This document shows, in pieces, positions 61,242 through 64,000 of a stretch of 64,000 nt of DNA. The stretch is from Zychaea mexicana. Lineage: Eukaryota > Mucoromycota > Mucoromycetes > Mucorales > Lichtheimiaceae. How positions within the stretch are numbered: the stretch's first letter is position 1; every line of letters begins with the position of its first letter. Below the pieces are notes generated by a model. The model worked only from the letters and a program-made list of their open reading frames with translations, made no database searches and had not been told where the DNA came from. The position numbers were made by a program, and so were the translations under genes. The stretch is taken from the NCBI RefSeq assembly GCF_025766255.1, contig NW_026516691.1, forward strand, positions 368,898 through 432,897, read 5' to 3'.

Positions 61242-62212
61242 TTAGTTGAACGAGGTATCGGGAGACCATGCACGTTCTTTTCCTTTCCTTGATGGTGACA
61301 GTGACCGAACAAACCGACGGCTGCTTCCAATGGTACTAGTGCTACTGTTACTGCCCGTACTAGTGGAAGCGACAACTTCAAGCGGCTGCCGTTTCTTTTC
61401 GTGTTCAACAATGACAGCCGATGGCCAATCATCCAAACGCATCTGTCCCAGCGGTCGGCGTTGGGTAGGTAATTGCTGTTGTTGTTCTTCATTTTGATCC
61501 GTACTGTTATAAGAACGCTTGGTGTTCTTTCGTCGATAATCATCCGCATTGCTGCTGCTGCTGTTGTTATCGTCTGGATGGTTTTCCTTATCGAAACCTG
61601 GTTCCATGGTCGGTGGTAACAGCTCACTTTCACTCACATCGGCATCTTCGTCCTGGTAAATCTGTGCAATCCAATCCACCGTATCGTCTCGAAACTCATC
61701 GATATCGTCTTCAAATAGTTTTCCGATCAACGGTGGCGGTGTACATAGTAGGAGATCATCGTCTAGATCCGTTGAATCTTCAGACTGTTGTGAATAGATG
61801 GACGGTAATGGCTATATAACGATAGATGAGTTGGTTTTTCATATCGAACTTTCACATTATCGTTGTTTTCGAAGTGTGTTTCCTTTTAGTGAAAGAAAGA
61901 AAAAAAACTAAAGCCTACTGTTATAGTGTTGTCAAAAGAAATCTTATTGTCTTGATCCAAAACCATGTCCAAGTTGGGATGACGTTCCGGATCTGAATCT
62001 TCACTGCATCCAATAATCTCTCGTAATTTGAAAGCACTTAGACTACTAGGTCGATGAATGGGTTGCACAGCTCTGGTTCGATTACGGATTCCACGCGAAC
62101 TGTTGGAGTGGATGTCCAAATTGGCGAAGCCGCCTTCTAGCCGTGAAAACGTAGATATCGGTGGGCAAACATTTTCGCAATCGCTAGGTGAATCGGTTTC
62201 TGATAGTTCCAT
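61242..62212 (-). CDS. Unrecognised protein with KEN and RxxL motifs
   Basis: Two exons, 62212-61919 and 61811-61242, 287 residues. No fold is recognised; composition is Ser/Asp/Glu-rich and mostly disordered. A KEN triplet at residues 173-175 (FDKENHPDDN) and RxxL pairs (RRPLGQMRL, RPSSLSAF) resemble anaphase-promoting-complex degrons; sites such as SLSPSRK and AWSPD are proline-directed (possible CDK sites). A weakly amphipathic segment LFEDDIDEFRDDTVDWIAQIY precedes the KEN. Short disordered proteins with KEN and D-box motifs include securins and other cell-cycle substrates, but this is speculation. The exon join was chosen because it keeps phase with GT-AG sites. Confidence 0.6.
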
Positions 62213-64000
62213 TTCTTCTTCGGTAATAAAATTAAAATGAACAAAGAACTCAAAAGAAAATTAAAATATGAGAATAGGAAGGCCGGTTCTGTTTCAGTGG
62301 GGGAGGCCTCACCCACTCACTGCCTCACCCGCATCCAGGGCTTGTGGTAAGGCGTCGGGAATTGAAGTTGGCCTTCTTCGTGCAACCGTGTGTGCAAAGC
62401 GGCATGATATCATTCAAGGAAGCAGATTCCGCTGTTTTATCTGATGGTTTGCTTCTGGACACGCTATTGTTAATTCACGGCTTTTCCGCTTACTTGCGGT
62501 AGCAAATGTAAGCTATTGTAGCTATGCTAACATTTTGCAGTATATGATCTCTTTCTGCTCTTGGACACTTATTCAAATGTGGACTGAGACAAATCTGTAA
62601 CAATAACTGACTATGTATTCCAATTCCTATCTGACATCTATACTACAGAATTCATGCATAGTAACTTGGCTTCCATGTATACAGCAGTACCATGTAATGA
62701 TACGTATTATTCTGGGCAAATACATATACCGTTTTGAATGACTCGATTGTTGCATGTCGGTAGCACGAATTTGTGATGCTTTTTATGTCTATGTCCACCT
62801 TTTTATTACTTAAGCTGTAGTTACGCAAAGAATTCAGCGGTTGCTATGAAAAAAGCAATATATTTACAATAGTACTTGATTGATATCAATGGAAGTGTAG
62901 TGTGAACTTCGTTTATAGTAAAAATGGGCTTAAAAAGGTGATTGCTGGGGATACTGTAATGCTTGAGCACTACTTTAAACGTTCGTAGATCAGAGCATAC
63001 GCGTCTTGCAGCGTTTATACGTCTCGCGTTTAAGTTTAACTGAAAGAAGCGTGCTTTAATGTCAACCTAGAAAACTGGTTACAAATTGAGGCGTTACTAT
63101 CGACCACGTCATTTTGTTCCGTATACAATAAAAAGGATTTGTTCCTTTTCATTTTGGCTCAGTACTATTTTGAAGTCTCTTTTGGTAATCATGAACGATA
63201 GATGTAGTATTTATTAGTGCATTGATCTGTATGTAATATTGAATTCGCAGAAACAGAACACTACTAGAGCTTCTCAACTTATTAAGGCCTTGACAAATAT
63301 GCCAAAGAAGGATACACATTGCTAGAGCAATAATTCGGAGAATAAACTCACAGCTTCCTATACACAACAAAGGTTGTGTTTATGCTTCGGGACGAACAAC
63401 AGAAGTAGAATCTTTCGTACATAGTAGGAAAGCGAGTAGCATATCACGACTTGACATTGCCATTTAGCTTACATTAAAGAAGTTGTGTTGCAAAGGAAGC
63501 TTTATATGTATGATGTAAAAGAACACATTATGTAAAGAGTTTGAAGCCAAATCAAGCAGTGAATCCTCTATCTCTTTTCTTTAAGCGCAACTCTCTGTAT
63601 GAATTTCATGAGTTTAGCTCTTTAACTGTGGTTTTCTTTATTCCCCAGCCATAAAGTTCGTTACGGCTTGTTTTCATTGCATTGGGCAGCAATGAATTGT
63701 TATAAAAAAAGTTAGATCATATTATGCCCTTGTAAGGAGCAACCTCCCTCAAGTTGCTGTTGTTGGGACGGACAAAAAAAACAGTGAAAGGGCGTAGGCA
63801 TCACTATAATCTACACTACTATTAGAGAATATCGTTACAAGCACATAACACGAAGGAAGATCGTCATCTGTGCACTTGAAATTTGCTCCTTTGACATTGG
63901 GTGGGAAAAAGAAAGCTCTAGTGATCGGTTGCTTGATGCTGAGCTGTTTCGAGACCAAAAAGGAAGAGATGCGCGTGCATACATTACTGAGGTGATGGCG
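62213..64000. other. Right flank, 1.79 kb, no gene seen
   Basis: 5' region of the KEN-motif gene and beyond. A duplicated CTCACC pattern occurs near 62308-62330. Open frames are short, without domains or splice support. No tRNA, rRNA or transposon signal was found. Confidence 0.45.

Noticed and set aside
1..64000. CRISPR arrays, rRNA, tRNA and prokaryotic signals
   Set aside because: No regularly spaced repeats, no rRNA-like sequence and no convincing tRNA B-box; the genes are spliced eukaryotic genes.

Overview
The window reads as nuclear DNA of an intron-rich fungus, most likely an early-diverging one (Mucoromycota, Mucorales-like). Reasons: protein-coding genes on both strands broken by many 70-300 nt introns (16 in the exportin gene, a similar number in the MIOS gene), fungal-type genes (Zn2Cys6 regulator, Rho3, Coq4, RTC4-domain protein), retention of genes lost or reduced in many yeasts (eIF4A3, the LEDGF-like PWWP protein), a probable U12-type AT-AC intron, and many microsatellites in introns and spacers. 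The organism is inferred; nothing in the window names it. I found no rRNA, tRNA, CRISPR array or bacterial-style operon.

Layout, left to right: 3' end of a very-long-chain 3-oxoacyl-CoA reductase (1-702, +); exosome subunit Rrp42 (888-2115, -); a membrane protein (3406-4926, +); an FHA-domain protein (5171-6144, -); homoserine dehydrogenase with an upstream Gcn4-type site (6878-8114, +); a Rho3-type GTPase (8221-9271, -); a GATA-like zinc-finger gene with a 147-bp tandem duplication just upstream (10547-12162, -); a TMEM198-family membrane protein (12415-13705, -); a PWWP/LEDGF-like chromatin protein (15235-17857, -); Hsp110/Sse1 with a heat-shock element (19999-22578, +); a Zn2Cys6 regulator (23205-26715, +); a decayed Tc1/mariner-like element (about 26898-28761); an ankyrin-DIL protein (29163-32081, -); a 3.9-kb CAG-rich gene-free stretch; exportin-1/CRM1 (35975-41066, +); a CorA-type magnesium transporter (41961-43974, -); peptidyl-tRNA hydrolase 2 (44962-46062, +); a coiled-coil protein resembling kinetochore Sos7 (46368-47969, +); eIF4A3/Fal1 (48237-49978, -); a SMARCD/BAF60 subunit (50229-52243, +); MIOS/Sea4 (52851-57752, +); an RTC4-domain protein (57912-59653, +); Coq4 (59812-60957, +); an unrecognised protein with KEN and RxxL motifs (61242-62212, -); and an empty right flank.

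The genes are mostly unrelated housekeeping functions rather than a cluster: RNA decay and splicing-linked factors (Rrp42, eIF4A3), chromatin (PWWP, SMARCD), nuclear export (CRM1), nutrient signalling (MIOS), amino-acid and lipid metabolism, ubiquinone synthesis. I saw no convincing new multi-gene system. The best non-routine observation is the AT-AC intron in MIOS, followed by the zinc-finger gene with its local duplication and the decayed transposon. All splice sites were placed by eye from GT-AG signals, reading phase and remembered family patterns, with no transcript data or database search.
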